A DNA stretch of 64,000 nt, from contig JAYKYS010000002.1 in NCBI GenBank assembly GCA_036924285.1, forward strand, positions 46,763,501 to 46,827,500. The letters are read 5' to 3'. Each line of letters begins with the position of its first letter. The stretch's first letter is position 1. The position numbers were made by a program, and so were the translations under genes. The notes under the pieces were generated by a model, which saw only the letters and a list, made by a program, of their open reading frames with translations, did no database searches and was not told where the DNA came from. This DNA is from Asterella californica (Eukaryota > Streptophyta > Marchantiopsida > Marchantiales > Aytoniaceae). This document shows, one piece after another, positions 1 to 12,091 of the stretch.

Positions 1-1323
1 TTAGTTATAAATTAAACGCCTCATTTCTCATTAATGTAATTGTCAGTGTAGTTCTCCTGTCTTGTACCTTCTGAAGCGTGAAAGCAGAGGCATTACTTAT
101 AGGTCTTCTCTTGGCTTCCGCGTGTTTCCAGGCATGAACTAACATATAACGTTTATAAAAATTTTAATTTTAATATTTATTTAATATATATTTTTTACTT
201 AATACTTATATATTTTCTGAATAACACTAAACGAACAGAATTCCCAAAGTTCCCAGAGTTCATCGGAGGATGTATATTTACATCTCAATTTTCCCGTTTG
301 TCCGTTTCTGCTCCCTGGCCGGAACCGCCACTGCTATGCATATTCGCCTGGTTCTCGAGGGTTTTCCTGCTCGCATAAAAATATCATTTAGAATGATTCT
401 AACACATTAAACTCAAAAATAACCAAGAATCATACCTTTGGGGATCAAACGCTAAATACCCGTCGGCAGGTTTAGGGCCTTGATGTCTATGGAAATTTAT
501 TGTGGCGATTTTCTTTCCCTTTTTGGTGGTCTAACTGTTTTTCTTTGGGCTCTTCTTCTTCTTTAAATTTCTAGAATAAAGATGGAGGCCCTCAGTGGTT
601 CTTATTGCCCAAGAAAAATACTACATAAATCGTAGCCTCCTGGGTGCACTTTGCTTCGATGAAAGCCCTACAATTCCTGGCTTCATTGCCTTGGAAGCTT
701 AACTTATGATATATTATTCGAGCGAAAGGCCGATAGGGGATTAAATGGGGGCAGCCCTGCTCTGCACAAGTTTAGGGCTAGGCTTTCCCGGTCGCCGTGG
801 CAGGCCGTCGGACACCCATGTGTAATATGATTCGTTAATTTGGTCACGTTTTATTCCTGCGGAACCGCACAGGGACTCCCTTTTTGTTTCTGTTTAATTC
901 ACCAGTTCTCCGGTCAAATTTTCCAAACATCATAGTTTTCCTTACAGACTTCCTTGTGGACTACCCTCTTCTCTCGCAATTTTAATTCATTATCCAATTT
1001 GGCTGTTAGGTAATAAATTAGTGTCTGGATTTATTCAATTTGTGTTTGTTAGCAATCCCTCTCACTTATAGTTTTGAAAGTGCATCTGTCCATGTTCATC
1101 TTATAGGTTACGTTAGGATTCTTTTACAACTCTATGTGTAATTATCACTTAGTACTTAAAAATAAAATGAAATTTTATAATTATTTAGTAAAAAAATTCT
1201 CAATAATACTTAAATCTTTTTCGATAACAGAAAGTAAGCCAAAGTTCTCCTAATTTAGTCTTGCAGTCCTGCGTGCACATTCATCCTTTTTCGAGTTCAG
1301 AAGAGAGAGAACTTAATATAGTT

Positions 1324-1400
1324 TAATTATTATCTAATTCTATACATGTGATTTAATTTATTATCTAACCCTATGCATGTGATTTAATTTATTACCTAAC
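1324..1400. repeat. 30-31 bp AT-rich tandem repeat, about 2.5 copies
   Basis: Units begin at 1324, 1354 and 1385, each starting TAATT(T)ATTA(T/C)CTAA. The first two run on into ATACATGTGATTT or ATGCATGTGATTT. The last, partial unit forms the left arm of the adjacent hairpin. Confidence 0.75.
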
Positions 1401-1436
1401 CTTTTCGCTAGGAAGGATTAGGTAATAAATTAAATC
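1381..1436. repeat. 19-bp perfect inverted repeat (hairpin)
   Basis: Arms 1381-1399 and 1418-1436 are exact reverse complements, separated by an 18-nt loop. The arms are almost entirely A/T. It could be the terminus of a small inverted-repeat transposon or a cruciform-prone AT palindrome. No gene is adjacent. Confidence 0.8.
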
Positions 1437-1977
1437 TTCTCTAATTTGTTTTTGTTATTTACTTCCACTATCCCGTTAAAAACATATTCGGTTTTCTTCT
1501 CCTTATAGATTATGTCTTGCATCCAGGTTTACCTAATATTTAATATTTACACATATTTTAATTTTTTATTTAAATTAAACATAAAAATTAATTTAGTTTA
1601 AATGTTTTCGGATAACAACAAGGGGACAACTGTTCCCAAAAAGTTCATGTTGCAAGTATATTATTCAAGTAACTTTCCTATAACTTCGAGTGCTCTGCTC
1701 CTATACAGTGAGTTCAGTTCCAAAAGGATCTTCATATCAGCTAAACGTATCCGCTACGCAACAACTACTAATGTGAGATGCATGTCCCGATGCTGTGGTG
1801 GTGTCTGTCTTTGAATTTGAATCCGTGCCCGCTCCCCTCTTTGGCACTTAGCTGGGGGGAGTTTGTCGGGCTTGTTGTTCTTACCCAATATGGATATGTT
1901 TGCATGGAGAGAAAACTATTACCAGTTACAGAAAATGTAATGTGGTATACCTCGCCCAGAGGGCCAGAGAGTACGCA

Positions 1978-2140
1978 ATGGGCAGCACGGTTGTCTAACT
2001 GGTGCGAGGATCCAGGGCTCGATCCCTGCCTGGTTTGATCCGGGCACGTGCGTAGCAGTCGCAGGCAATGAGCCCAGCCAGCCGAGTCTTCAGGCAGACC
2101 GGCAATGGACGAAAACTCTTAAAACTAAATAAATGGAAAT
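1978..2140 (+). repeat. possible SINE / tRNA-derived sequence
   Basis: GGCTCGATCCC resembles a Pol III B box (consensus GGTTCGANTCC) and sits in a short CAGGG...CCCTG stem-loop. The preceding CACGGTTGTCTAACTGG loosely resembles a tRNA D-arm/A-box region. About 70 nt later the sequence becomes A-rich (near 2115-2150), as at a SINE tail. No second copy was found in this window to confirm it, so this is a weak call. Confidence 0.3.
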
Positions 2141-2204
2141 CAACTAAATAAAAAGGATGTGGTCTACCTACAGCAAGTGCATTATATGACGAACAAATAT
2201 GCAT

Positions 2205-4960
2205 GCAATTTGAAATGCTGCTGAAAATAAAGAAAAGGACAAATGTGGATACGAGGCATATCTTAGAGCGTAATTGACCCAGTTAAGGTCATGAGGTGTT
2301 ATTAGACTTTCTTAAACCTCAACTATGAGTATAAAAGTATAAAAAAAAGTATTCTTTTTTTCCTTCCGAGTCGAATCTTCATCTTAAGATTTCTCTGTCC
2401 ATACACAGTAGTTTGTTTCGAGATGAATTATAACTTGTAAATACTGTGAATAGCTATAAGTTGATTCATTACTTCACAGATTTCATGTCCGGATGGAGTC
2501 GTAGTAACCAAATCTATTTTCTGAATAACTTTTAAATTTCTCAGTCTCTGAAAGCAGACCTGCAAAATAAAATATTCTGGGATAACCCGGATCACTTATA
2601 TTCATACTCTAAGTAAAATAAATTAAAACTGAACGGGGTTATCAAATTAGATTAAATGTAATTGTTTAGATAAAAGTCAAATAAAACTTCTCACAGAATT
2701 GCTGATTTTATTCTAAAATTTGAATAAAAATTTATAATCATAAATAATCTCATTAAATATTAAACGTATATCAAAAGTGACAAAGAGAACTTATGAGTTA
2801 AAGACATAAGATACTTTAAAGAACTTACTCTAAAGAAATAAGATCACAAATTATGTAATAAAAAATAGTTAATATTAATTTATCATCAATTAATTTTTCC
2901 AAAAATCTTAAAAATAAATTAAATCACATTGAACATTATCTTCTTCCATCAGAAGGTCCGAAGAGGTGCGGGGAAGTCTATTACGACGAGACTCCTCATT
3001 ATTTTCTGTCGAATGCGTTTGTCATGGAGCAGAAGAAAGTATCGCGTTTGTGATGGGACCCAACTGCATACACTACATGAAATCAGGTTACGAGTGGCAG
3101 CTTCCGTTTTGGTGGGACTCAGAGACTGTTCTGACTTCTCAGTACTTGGGTATACATAATTACTGTTCTAGTTGCCCCAATCATTAAATGCTAGATAGAT
3201 GCTCCGAACGTCGTTCTCGTTGTCTGTTGGATTACTGGAATATATCACACCACTTTGAAGTCTGGACAATAAGAAATGAATCAGATATCGCAGAAAGTAG
3301 ATATACTGAGTCTTGTTTGGTAAGCGACTGACATACTAGGACTTTTGTAATGACTTCTCGCTAACTACTGTAGCCTCGGGACGTACAATTCACTGCTCTA
3401 GTTCACATCGTGTTCGTTGAGAAATGTTGGACCGTAGACAATGATATTGTACAATACTGTACTACATTAGTCAACCCTTAAGATCTACATCCACCTGCTT
3501 CCAGGAGCTCACTTCTTACCAGAATATGGAGTCATTCTGGACGTCTGTAAGTCAGAAGTTATCGAAGGCCGAACTATATCTGAAGTAGACCAAGTCCTCC
3601 GAACAGACACTGCCATTCCTTGGTTACTTACAGCTTCTTCTTGCTACGTCAACCTCGGCAGTTCGATCGACTGTCACAGTTGTATGATTCACAGATCAAA
3701 TCCTAAATTTATCTGATCTGAACTCCTTAAACAGCAATCAAGATCAAGTGCTGTTACACTGAACGTGGCAGAGAAAACTGGAACCCAACTTTACAGTCCG
3801 TTGAGGACAGGGACCTGTTCAGCACTATACTGCAGTCATTCAAGAGAAAGATCCCCAGTACGAATGAGAATTCCAAATGCGCGATCCTATCATCTTCTTG
3901 GAGGACTGGCTGTACCTATCAAGGGGCACTACTTAACTATTTCGCGCTGAGCGTAACTGCATCCTGAACAGCATGCGCACATCTAATCCAGTTTCTGTTG
4001 TTGAATATAAAATATGATGGTCATTTTCACCGTTCACCGATCTGCAATCAACGTTAATCTGTCGAACTTGGAATCAAACATTTCAGAAACCATACAGCTG
4101 CACATTCTGTGAATGAAAGGAGGATTGAAGACTTTAGATTAACAGACGGTAAGAAAATTATCAGATTCTCGAATTTCGTAGAAAGATATACACAATTCAG
4201 TTGGCAATTAAATTTTTCTCGAAAGAATGGAACTATATCAGGGAGCATATCATACAAAGTAGTCACGCGTACAGTGAGATAATCACTGCAATAGACTATC
4301 GAATGTACAGTGGGATCCCGGCCTTCCCTCTTCTGTGTGTGGTTGGGAATCTACTGTAGCTAGTCCTGCACAGTTAACCTAGTACAAAATAAGCTGATCT
4401 AGCATTAGCTCTAAACTAGCTAGTTTAGTAAGCGCTCTAGCGCTTTCAGGTAATTCCGAAGGCTTCAGGCTTCATCTGCAGGCTGTTCAGGATTTTAGAT
4501 CTGCATGTATAGATCTGTGGAAGCTGAGAACATGAGGTCCGGAGGATAGCCATCCAGGGAACTGATGCGTCCAACTACAGTAAATCTCGGGCTAATAAGT
4601 TGGAATTTGACGCCTTCAGTTGTCAGTTACGACAACGATCCGGGACTTGAATGATCGGATGACCAAATTAAATCACTTGCCAGTGTGGAATTCAGATGGC
4701 ATCGGAAGCAAGATATTTCGCTAGCTCTTTGCCGCATCTTGAATCCGGACAGTGTGGGATTGGTCACACCTGCTCGCATTCATCTCACGAGATGAGTTCT
4801 GCGTTGCCTGGACTGCAGCTAGAAAGATTCACTGAGTCGCAAGAGCATAAGCTGTATAGTCGCCTTTCATCGCGTCTTCTGGTCGGTACTTCGATTTGCT
4901 TGAGTATTCGAGTGACACACTTCACTGAAGTGGTTCATTGAGCCCGAATGTTGACACGGG
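2205..4960. other. intergenic DNA, no gene recognised
   Basis: AT-rich to about 2930, then more balanced composition. Only short uncorrelated open frames occur on both strands. This stretch lies downstream of the first Y-N-D/P-P-W-L gene (transcribed leftward), so unrecognised 3' exons of that gene could be here. No repeats or RNA genes were seen. Confidence 0.5.
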
Positions 4961-4971
4961 ATTCAGAACTA

Positions 4972-5196
4972 CTAGCTCGTATTGTGCCATGATTTTGAGC
5001 AGACAAAGTGTCTTTCGGTGCCAACAACGCTTGCATACTGCGACAAGCTGCAATGTGGAGTAGTACTTTGTGCTGTCCGTAGGCTTGAAAAGTTGCCGGT
5101 GATATCAACTTCACACTCCTCTTCCTCGCACTTTTTGTTAGCAGTGAGCCAAGGAGGAGAGTCATCGTCGTCGAAGACGTCGTTGTAATCCGCCAT
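4972..5196 (-). CDS. Y-N-D/P-P-W-L family protein, copy 1
   Basis: A 74-residue open frame. Residues 4-12 read YNDVFDDDD, followed by SPPWLTANKK and an acidic stretch (EEEECEVD). The N-terminal block is shared with three other minus-strand frames in this window (9.6, 31.7 and 36.3 kb), and the nucleotide differences are largely at third positions in P-P-W-L-T-A, which argues for coding constraint. After the acidic stretch the four proteins no longer align, so this is either a short protein or the first exon of a longer gene with unrecognised later exons to the left. No good splice donor is obvious here. No known domain is recognised. The strongly acidic, aromatic/proline N-terminus could be a short interaction motif (inference). 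The ATG is chosen because the family block begins immediately after it. A promoter-like region lies about 235 nt upstream. Confidence 0.55.
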   Translation of the reverse strand: MADYNDVFDDDDSPPWLTANKKCEEEECEVDITGNFSSLRTAQSTTPHCSLSQYASVVGTERHFVCSKSWHNTS

Positions 5197-5427
5197 CGTG
5201 AATCGAAGTAGTCCGAAGGCACGTGTACGTTCGATGGGAGTCTACAGCTGCAGATGATACACAGGTTCTGATATCACTAGAAGGCAATGCAACAGTTTCG
5301 AGTGTCTAGGACTGAAGTTTGAATGGTGGCTGTGGCGCCCGCTGCTTCGATCTCTAGGGCGGATTAGATGTTTGCTTTAGATTACTGAATCTGCTGCAGA
5401 ATGACTCATGCTGCAGAGAGGGGGTCG

Positions 5428-5450
5428 TTTTAAGGGGAGCACAACGCGTC
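5428..5450 (-). promoter_or_regulatory. putative promoter of family copy 1
   Basis: On the minus strand a weak TATA-like CCTTAAAAC (plus 5428-5435) lies about 235 nt upstream of the copy-1 ATG, with AACGCGTC (plus 5443-5450) next to it. The other three family members have an AT-box at nearly the same distance. Confidence 0.35.
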
Positions 5451-5459
5451 ATCCGCACA

Positions 5460-8400
5460 GACGATCCGGCGAGTCAGTTCCTACAGCGTGATCAATCCAG
5501 CGCCGTCAAGCCGGGAAAATTTAGATGGAAAGCCCCCGTTCGTCGGAAGGTCAAAACATGATCTCCAGTCACGCATAGCTGACCTCGAATTATACCTGTA
5601 GTCAATACCTTCACAGGTCCTGGTTAAATTACTTTAACAATTTTTTATTGTTTGGTTCGTTTTTAGTCCTCTTCCACAGTACAGGTGGGGCTTTCTGCAG
5701 CCGCTCGTTCGCTGCTGCCCTTTCACAGCCTGAGGGCTGTGAACTTTAACCCTGGAATGAAGGTGGGGCTACTGAAGGCCGGGGAATGGTGAGAGACACG
5801 TGAGAGTAGTAAACTGAGTCCAAACGAATCGCCAACAGTCACCATATAAGCAAATCCAGTGCTAGACAGTCTTCCCAGAACTTTGATTATTCCGCAACAA
5901 GATATTTGGGGCCCAGTACTTACAACATCAGGAAGAAGGGGAATGCTCATGAAAGGTACTAACTGGATGGAGTTGAATAAGATTCAATGACACATGCGTT
6001 CAGTCGTGAAGTTAAAGCAGCTGCAGTTCTCTTTTGTGTTGTTCAACTGCATTGAAGTTCAGTCTGGCAATCCAGTCAGTCAAGATGTACAGTACACTTG
6101 AATGAGTTCTATTCAACTGATATTCAGGCTAAGATCCGGTTAGTACCTTACTGATCCGGTTCAGTACGTCTCTGAACAGGTTTAGTTCAGTGTCTCAGAA
6201 TTCGAAGCTGGCAAGAAAGAGAAAGTAGCTAGCTTTTAGTATAGCACTGAGATCTAGCCTACAGTAGTACCTACTTTCCCATGAAAGAGGACGTGTGTCA
6301 TATTTACTGACGGCCGGCTTGAATTTTGGTATTAGGGTTGTTCCTTGTCTCCGCCCTAATCGGTGAAGCTCGCTCTACCGGTTTTCCGAGTGATGAACAC
6401 CACGTTACCATTAAGCGCTTTATGTTGTCATCTTCATTACTTGCATCAATGTAAAGACAGATTGTCAGTCAGCTTAATTAAATCTCTGGTGCAAGACGTT
6501 ACGGTGATTTGTTCCTTATCACGAATATGTAGTTACAGTAGTGTTTAGATCACAAAAACATGATGTAGACCGCAAGTTTATTTTGCATTGAAATACTGTA
6601 AACCGCCGTTTATAGTTATTGTTACTTATCAGATATTATGCATTAGTTTTTGCGAAGACAAGCCAAGGGCACGTTTACAACACATTCAGACAACATTCAC
6701 ATGTACTAGATTCTCCATCCAAAACCTCAACTGGAGCTAGTCCTGAGTCAACATCTAATGTCATTGCGATTGTTAAGTGGGACTTTGCCCATCAGCAGTG
6801 AAGTCGAAGAGGGAAGATAATTGAAGTAGAAGAGCACTGACGTTATAGTAATCACATATACAGAGTACACGATGAGATCCAGAGTCCCTGCTTCCTGAAT
6901 CGACGGTAATATGAGAGCCTTAGACATATGAAAGTACACTTTTGCTTGATTCCGCAGGTGGGGCATTGTGATCATAGTCTAGCACCCTAGTTAGCAAATC
7001 TTCTTCCATCACTTCCCCTTCAGTAGAAAGTCTTACCTAAGACTTCGTACTGTTTCCTTCTGACTGGACTTTGTGTTTCGACAAAAGTCACAATGTCATG
7101 CAATCAGTTCAAGTAGCTTGTAACCAACGAGGCGAATGTTTGTGTGTGCAGAGCCGAGGCCTACACCGCACGAGTCAGTGACTAGCTATGTGTGCTTGTA
7201 GTTATGATGAGGCATGGAAAACATTTGTATATAAAGAGGTCCAGACAGATGATGCCAAAAGTGACGACTGTGCATACGTAATGTTGATCAGGGCCTGCAC
7301 ACATGCAGCAACCATGGTCGAGACAGGTAGGACCCCAAGACTTGAGGGATAACCATGGACACAACACGTGAGGAGGAAACAACATGGACCAGATATGGGC
7401 TTCAAACTTGCAAGCAAGCTGCAGCTGCTCCATTGTTGGGCATCTGTCGACAAGATAAGATCGTGCCTTCAGGCGATTTTACGTAGTAGACTAGAACTTA
7501 AAAGTTCACGAACATAACCTATGTCAAGAGATGTTATCATACTGGAGCTAACATATCTGTCGAGAAGCCAATTAGTTCATACGTCAAAGCCTTGCCTTTC
7601 CTCCCCAACCTGAAGCTTCAAACTGCCATATTGCAAATTAAACAATGGAGTTTGTACTGACTTAGTCAGACGGTGTCTACCAGTCTGATAGACTCCGAGG
7701 CAATCATGAGGAGCTAAGTAAATCACAGTTACACGTACAGAATGGTTTTCTTTTCTGTTTCCTTCCCTTATAACACATACAGAATGTTATCTTTACTAGG
7801 TGTAAAGATACCGTTAGTGAAAGAAATACATCCCTTCTGAATTATTATAATGCCTAGAAGTCACAACAGAATCTGGAAGTATTAAGTATGACGGTTTAAA
7901 CTATAAACGTATGAAAAAGCCATTGTATCATAGGTCGAAGCGTTATCATGATCTCTGGAATTCAGACCCACTAAAAGTATAAGTTTAGTTCTTCTTGTTG
8001 GTGCACTGGTACTCAGATATCTCTAAATATTTTCGAGTTTAGAACTGTACAGAGTTTAGACAAGACATCCCCGCTCGTGCTGTCAATGGCCTTGAGAAAG
8101 CACGTGCATGTACTTCGAGAACCTTTGCATGGTATTCGAACGACAGGAAATAGTGTCTCAGCTTGCATTGCAAGCTAAGCGCTAGCTGTTCAAGGACTCT
8201 GAACACCTAGTTCTTAAATCTCACCTCTAATTTAGGAGTTCGTCATTGGGATTCGTTGCACGTGAAAGTCCGAGAAAAGCACATCCTGGAGCATCAAGTT
8301 GTAGCCCTCTCTCGAATCGTTATGTACATGCATGTACGCATTATGCGAGTTCTACGCAACGATACCTCTGATGTCCACTTCGCATGCAATCTACCACTAT

Positions 8401-9360
8401 ATACGTACTATCCAATCTTTGCAGTTGCGGACAAGAAGCTATACTTTGGATCAAATATTGCGAGAAAGGAAATGCATGCCATCATATATAACTGTATACA
8501 CAAGAAAGAACATTTCGTAAATCAAATTATACGTGTTCAGTCCTGGGACTACTGACACATTTCAAGCAGTTTTATTTTACCCTATTTTATTAGTGCATTG
8601 TTTCGTGGTGACCTACTGAATGATGTACAGCGTTCTACCTACATAGCTAGAACTTCCTACTTGTTCTGATCATGACCATATCGATCATGTGTAGCTATCG
8701 GTCTATCTGCATATGGCCAACAGGAAGCCAAGGTCTAACGCTGTCGAATGCCGATTCCCATACTTGTATCGCACCGCACGCTGGAGTGTGATATCATGGA
8801 ATATGGAGGAAAAATGTGATGTGACGCCGCTTCATGAGCTTTCAACGTGGAAACTTTGTGGTAATTGTCAACCACTACCTGGAGTCGACTCAGATGTGTA
8901 GCTTCCGTATCTTTGAACAATAATTCCGCACCAAACACGTCGATTGTGTTGAAGGTCTTGCCACCCAGTTCAACCTGCGCATGCAGTCCTGAGTATAATC
9001 TCTGACCACGACTCGAGTTCTGGAGATCCATTAGCGCTGTCCTAGATATGAATCTGGTTTCAAGTAAGTATAGGATGAGCCCCAGGCTTAACCTCCTAGT
9101 CAAAGTAGTTATCCTCGATCGCGGACAGACGATTGCAGTCCTTTAAGTTGCGGCATTCATGGTTGGTGCTGACGACCGACCAGCTTGCTTTCGAATATTA
9201 ATTCCGCCTCTCATGTGGATTTGACGTTGACGATTGAAAGCCGATCATTAGATCTGTGCAAATAATGCCGATTTAATGTTACCTCATCCGTGTAGTACGT
9301 CTTCCGAAGGAGATGAGCGCTGTAACCTGTTAACAGTTACAAGAGAACTGTGTGTCAGAT
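5460..9360. other. intergenic DNA, no gene recognised
   Basis: Short open frames on both strands, none with a recognisable domain. The longest minus-strand frame (8735-9103, 122 residues) lies downstream of family copy 2 and could be one of its later exons, but no homology with the other copies' downstream DNA was visible. No tRNA, LTR or clear repeat was seen. Confidence 0.45.
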
Positions 9361-9363
9361 TTC

Positions 9364-9636
9364 TCAGCATGAATTCTGCATTTGGAAAACACACTCTGAT
9401 AGGACGGTATGATTCGGTCTAAATGACTGAAGCAAAACGCAAAGTTCAATGCTGGAAACATGTGTAATTACCTTCTCTTCTTGCCATGCAACGTCTTGAT
9501 CATGAACTTGGAATTGTGGTACTCCAGAAACTCCTACAGAAGAATTGTCTTCTAAGTCTTGAGCTTCACATTCTTTCCTTGCAGTGAGCCAAGGAGGAGT
9601 GTCATCATCACCAAATACGTCGTTATAACTCGCCAT
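9364..9636 (-). CDS. Y-N-D/P-P-W-L family protein, copy 2
   Basis: A 90-residue open frame starting with the family block: YNDVFGDDD at residues 4-12, then TPPWLTARKE and an acidic run (CEAQDLED). It is the closest relative of copy 1 in the motif. A plausible splice donor occurs at plus 9471/9470 (minus strand GAAGAG/AAG then GTAATT). It would end exon 1 in phase 0 after 55 codons, so the last ~35 residues of the open frame may be intronic. Function unknown. Transcription runs leftward like the other copies. The spacing to copy 1 (ATG to ATG) is 4,440 bp, close to the 4,578 bp between copies 3 and 4. Confidence 0.55.
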   Translation of the reverse strand: MASYNDVFGDDDTPPWLTARKECEAQDLEDNSSVGVSGVPQFQVHDQDVAWQEEKVITHVSSIELCVLLQSFRPNHTVLSECVFQMQNSC

Positions 9637-9851
9637 TGCTGTTAGAAGATTAGTTGGGACGACTTCGTCTCAGATTTTTAGCGTAAGCTTAAAAGACAAA
9701 TCACTTCAGCTGTACGTTGTCCCAAAAGCTGGAAATACGTTCGAGTTCAGTGTTTGAGACAATAGATTTCAAGGAGTTCATGTACTGAATCAGCTGTGTA
9801 CTGATCTTACTGATCTCGCGAATGTTGGTTCAGCCTTGTGAGATGATCCCC

Positions 9852-9886
9852 CTATTATACGTTCTGGACTTCAATCAGGCGTTTGC
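9852..9886 (-). promoter_or_regulatory. putative promoter of family copy 2
   Basis: Minus-strand GTATAATAGGGG (plus 9850-9860) is a TATA-like box about 220 nt upstream of the copy-2 ATG. A GCGT-containing segment (plus 9878-9886) lies about 20 nt further upstream, where copies 1, 3 and 4 have CGCGT-like sequence. Confidence 0.4.
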
Positions 9887-9889
9887 TCT

Positions 9890-11655
9890 ACGCAAGATAT
9901 ATGAATTTGAACAAGCGGCATTCATGTGGGAATCATGTACGTAGCTGGGCACGAAAGACACGACTGGACACTGGGCGGCTGGATTGACACCTCGGTAGAT
10001 TAAACGGATCCAGTCCAAGCTCGCTACTGTACGACTGAAAGTTGGTTCTGGTCGCCTCGCTACTAGGTTCTGACTTGCAAGGATCTCATACACAAGAGAC
10101 ACAGCACTAGGAAGCAGTTTTCGAATCTCTCGACTGGGGCCACGATGACACTCTTTAGCATCATCATGGCCAACAGAGCATTGTGATTCGTTGTTGTATG
10201 TGAGATTCCGCAGTTTCATGGAAGTTTGTCTATACATAGCAGTACTTGTATTCGCTGCTGGTTACGTAGTACCTTTCGCCATGTACTTTTACGACCGAAG
10301 AAAGTACCAGGAAAATCTCGAGAACTGTTGGATGAGCTCAAAGTTCAACCCAAGACATATAACCATTTGCAGTCAAAGTTCAGTATTTACGTGTTCAGAG
10401 CTCACCATTTACCCATCATTCATGATCAAATCAGGTAGCGGGTGCCTTCGTTCAAATGCGAAGTGTAAATCAAACGCTCCTGAACTCGTTCCTTCAGATC
10501 CAAAGTCCAAGCGTTTCCTGAACTCCTTAGCAGATTCGTCTGATCATTTTGTGCTTACATTGTAAGCGTAGATGTCTTGTGTCGAAAGGCATTTACCGTT
10601 TCAGAGTAACTTTTCAAGCTTGAAAAGTTACCTGAAGACTCAGTCCAGAAGAGTACGAAATCTGACGCCATATGATGAGGTCGCCTTCCGAAGATGATTA
10701 CGTTGTATAGGTTGTCCTTGATTGACAGGGTCAAAGACAGGTTCACGATTTCAGCGTACCTACGGTACGCAACTAAGGAATCTCGATTTCGGACAACTAC
10801 CGATCGCGAGGCCTAGGTGAGTTTTCTGCGAAATGTGTAGAACTGTGCTTGTAGCTAGATTCAGATGTTTACAAGAACCAAATCCAAACAAATTTATCTC
10901 CACCCAGATGTCGACACTACGCATTGCAACAACAAAGCCTGATACGTACGGACTCTGAGGAAGGTGTGCCGTTCGAACTGGTAACCTGCGTCCAGGTTCG
11001 CGATTTTGTTGGGTTCTAATTTAACGCGTAAACAGCATTTTCAGTGTTAAACATGGACTTACAGAAGGCACTGAAGTATAATCTGGTCCTTTAAAATTTA
11101 AATAGAACTTTCAACAAATCTCCAGAGAAATCGTCTCTGTCATGATGAGCGAGCATGAGGTGTAAACAATCATTGAGTCATACTAGAGAGTCAACATAAT
11201 ATAAGTGACCAGATCAGGAGTGTGGCGGTTTCCGACAGAGATTGTGAAGTGTAACGTACTAAGTTTCCTTCCTTCTTGCGCAGGTTAATGCTATGACTTG
11301 CTGGTCAGCGTTGAAAACTGAAACGGCAGAGCCTGTGAACATGACAAGTGTGAATCAGATTGGTTTTTCCACTTCTAAGTTCGGTAATGATCTAGGACTT
11401 CTCAGAATTCCTGGCATTTGTGATCTGCATCATCCCTTATCTGAGATGCCTGATTGATAAGAATTTGCGAGACAATTTTTAGCACTAGAGAATTATGAAC
11501 ATATAACTTTGCCGATATAAAGTCAAAGCTAGCGCTAGCGACAGCCACAGCGAAGAAACTATACGACTTCCCGAAGAGTTCGAAGCGTCCCGGGAGCTTG
11601 AACTAGCTAGTCTACGGCTGACATGATTATGAGAGTCCCCTTGGCATGTAGATCT
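9890..11655. other. intergenic DNA, no gene recognised
   Basis: Two open frames of about 120 codons overlap on opposite strands at 9875-10565. Neither shows a domain or family resemblance, and I regard them as chance. A short palindrome GCTTGAAAAGTTAC / GTAACTTTTCAAGC lies near 10,607-10,632. The copia element follows directly at 11,656. Confidence 0.45.
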
Positions 11656-11871
11656 TGTTAGAGAACCAAACGAAGTGAATACTCTCTCCTGTAAAAGAAA
11701 TATCAGTAAAAGGATAAGTGGACTCATCATCTCTCAAGAGAGTGGTTGTTATATACTCTAACCTATGGACAAGAGGTTAGTCACTAGTCATAGAGAGATG
11801 TGATTGAGGTTAATATACTAGAGATGACTGAAGAGATGATTGAAGTATGAACCTAGATATTATTTTTAACA
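11656..11871 (-). repeat. copia 3' LTR
   Basis: 216 bp, beginning TGTTAGAGAACCAAA and ending TTTTTAACA on the plus strand. It aligns along its length with the copy at 16,288-16,503, with scattered substitutions and small indels, so the insertion is not recent. Confidence 0.9.
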
Positions 11872-11885
11872 TTCCTTTTTAATGT
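11872..11885 (-). other. copia polypurine tract
   Basis: Minus-strand TTAAAAAGGAATG directly precedes the 3' LTR. It is purine-rich and correctly placed for plus-strand priming. Confidence 0.6.
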
Positions 11886-12091
11886 CAATGGTATTGAATA
11901 TACACCAAGTTCAAGCCTCAATTTTGAAACCTGCCCGGAGACAAAGACTTGATGAATACATTAACAGTTTGATCATCAATTGTTACCCGTTGAGTAACAA
12001 CCTCTCTTGAAATTATTTTTTCTTAATGAAGTGGACTTGCACTTCAATGTGATTTGTTCTAACATGGCGCACTGGATTTTTGCCAATGCTA

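Larger units (their letters stand above)
1..1600. other. AT-rich intergenic DNA
   Basis: No coding region is supported. The stretch is AT-rich with short simple A/T tracts (for example 150-230 and 1140-1200). The 15-mer TTAGGTAATAAATTA occurs near 1007 and again at 1418, and its inverse lies near 1385, so this may be debris of a small AT-rich inverted-repeat element. The segment around 240-400 (CCGTTTGTCCGTTTC followed by TGCATATTCGC) resembles a segment at about 22,060-22,110, which suggests a dispersed, diverged repeat. Confidence 0.5.

Noticed and set aside
8256..8555. 99-codon plus-strand frame
   Set aside because: No recognisable domain and no conserved neighbour or promoter.
8735..9103. 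122-codon minus-strand frame downstream of family copy 2, considered as a later exon
   Set aside because: Composition looks protein-like, but no counterpart was found downstream of copies 1, 3 or 4 and no paired splice sites could be defended.
9875..10565. Overlapping ~120-codon frames on both strands
   Set aside because: No domain, no resemblance to other copies of the family and strong mutual overlap; best explained by chance or by sharing the promoter region of family copy 2.
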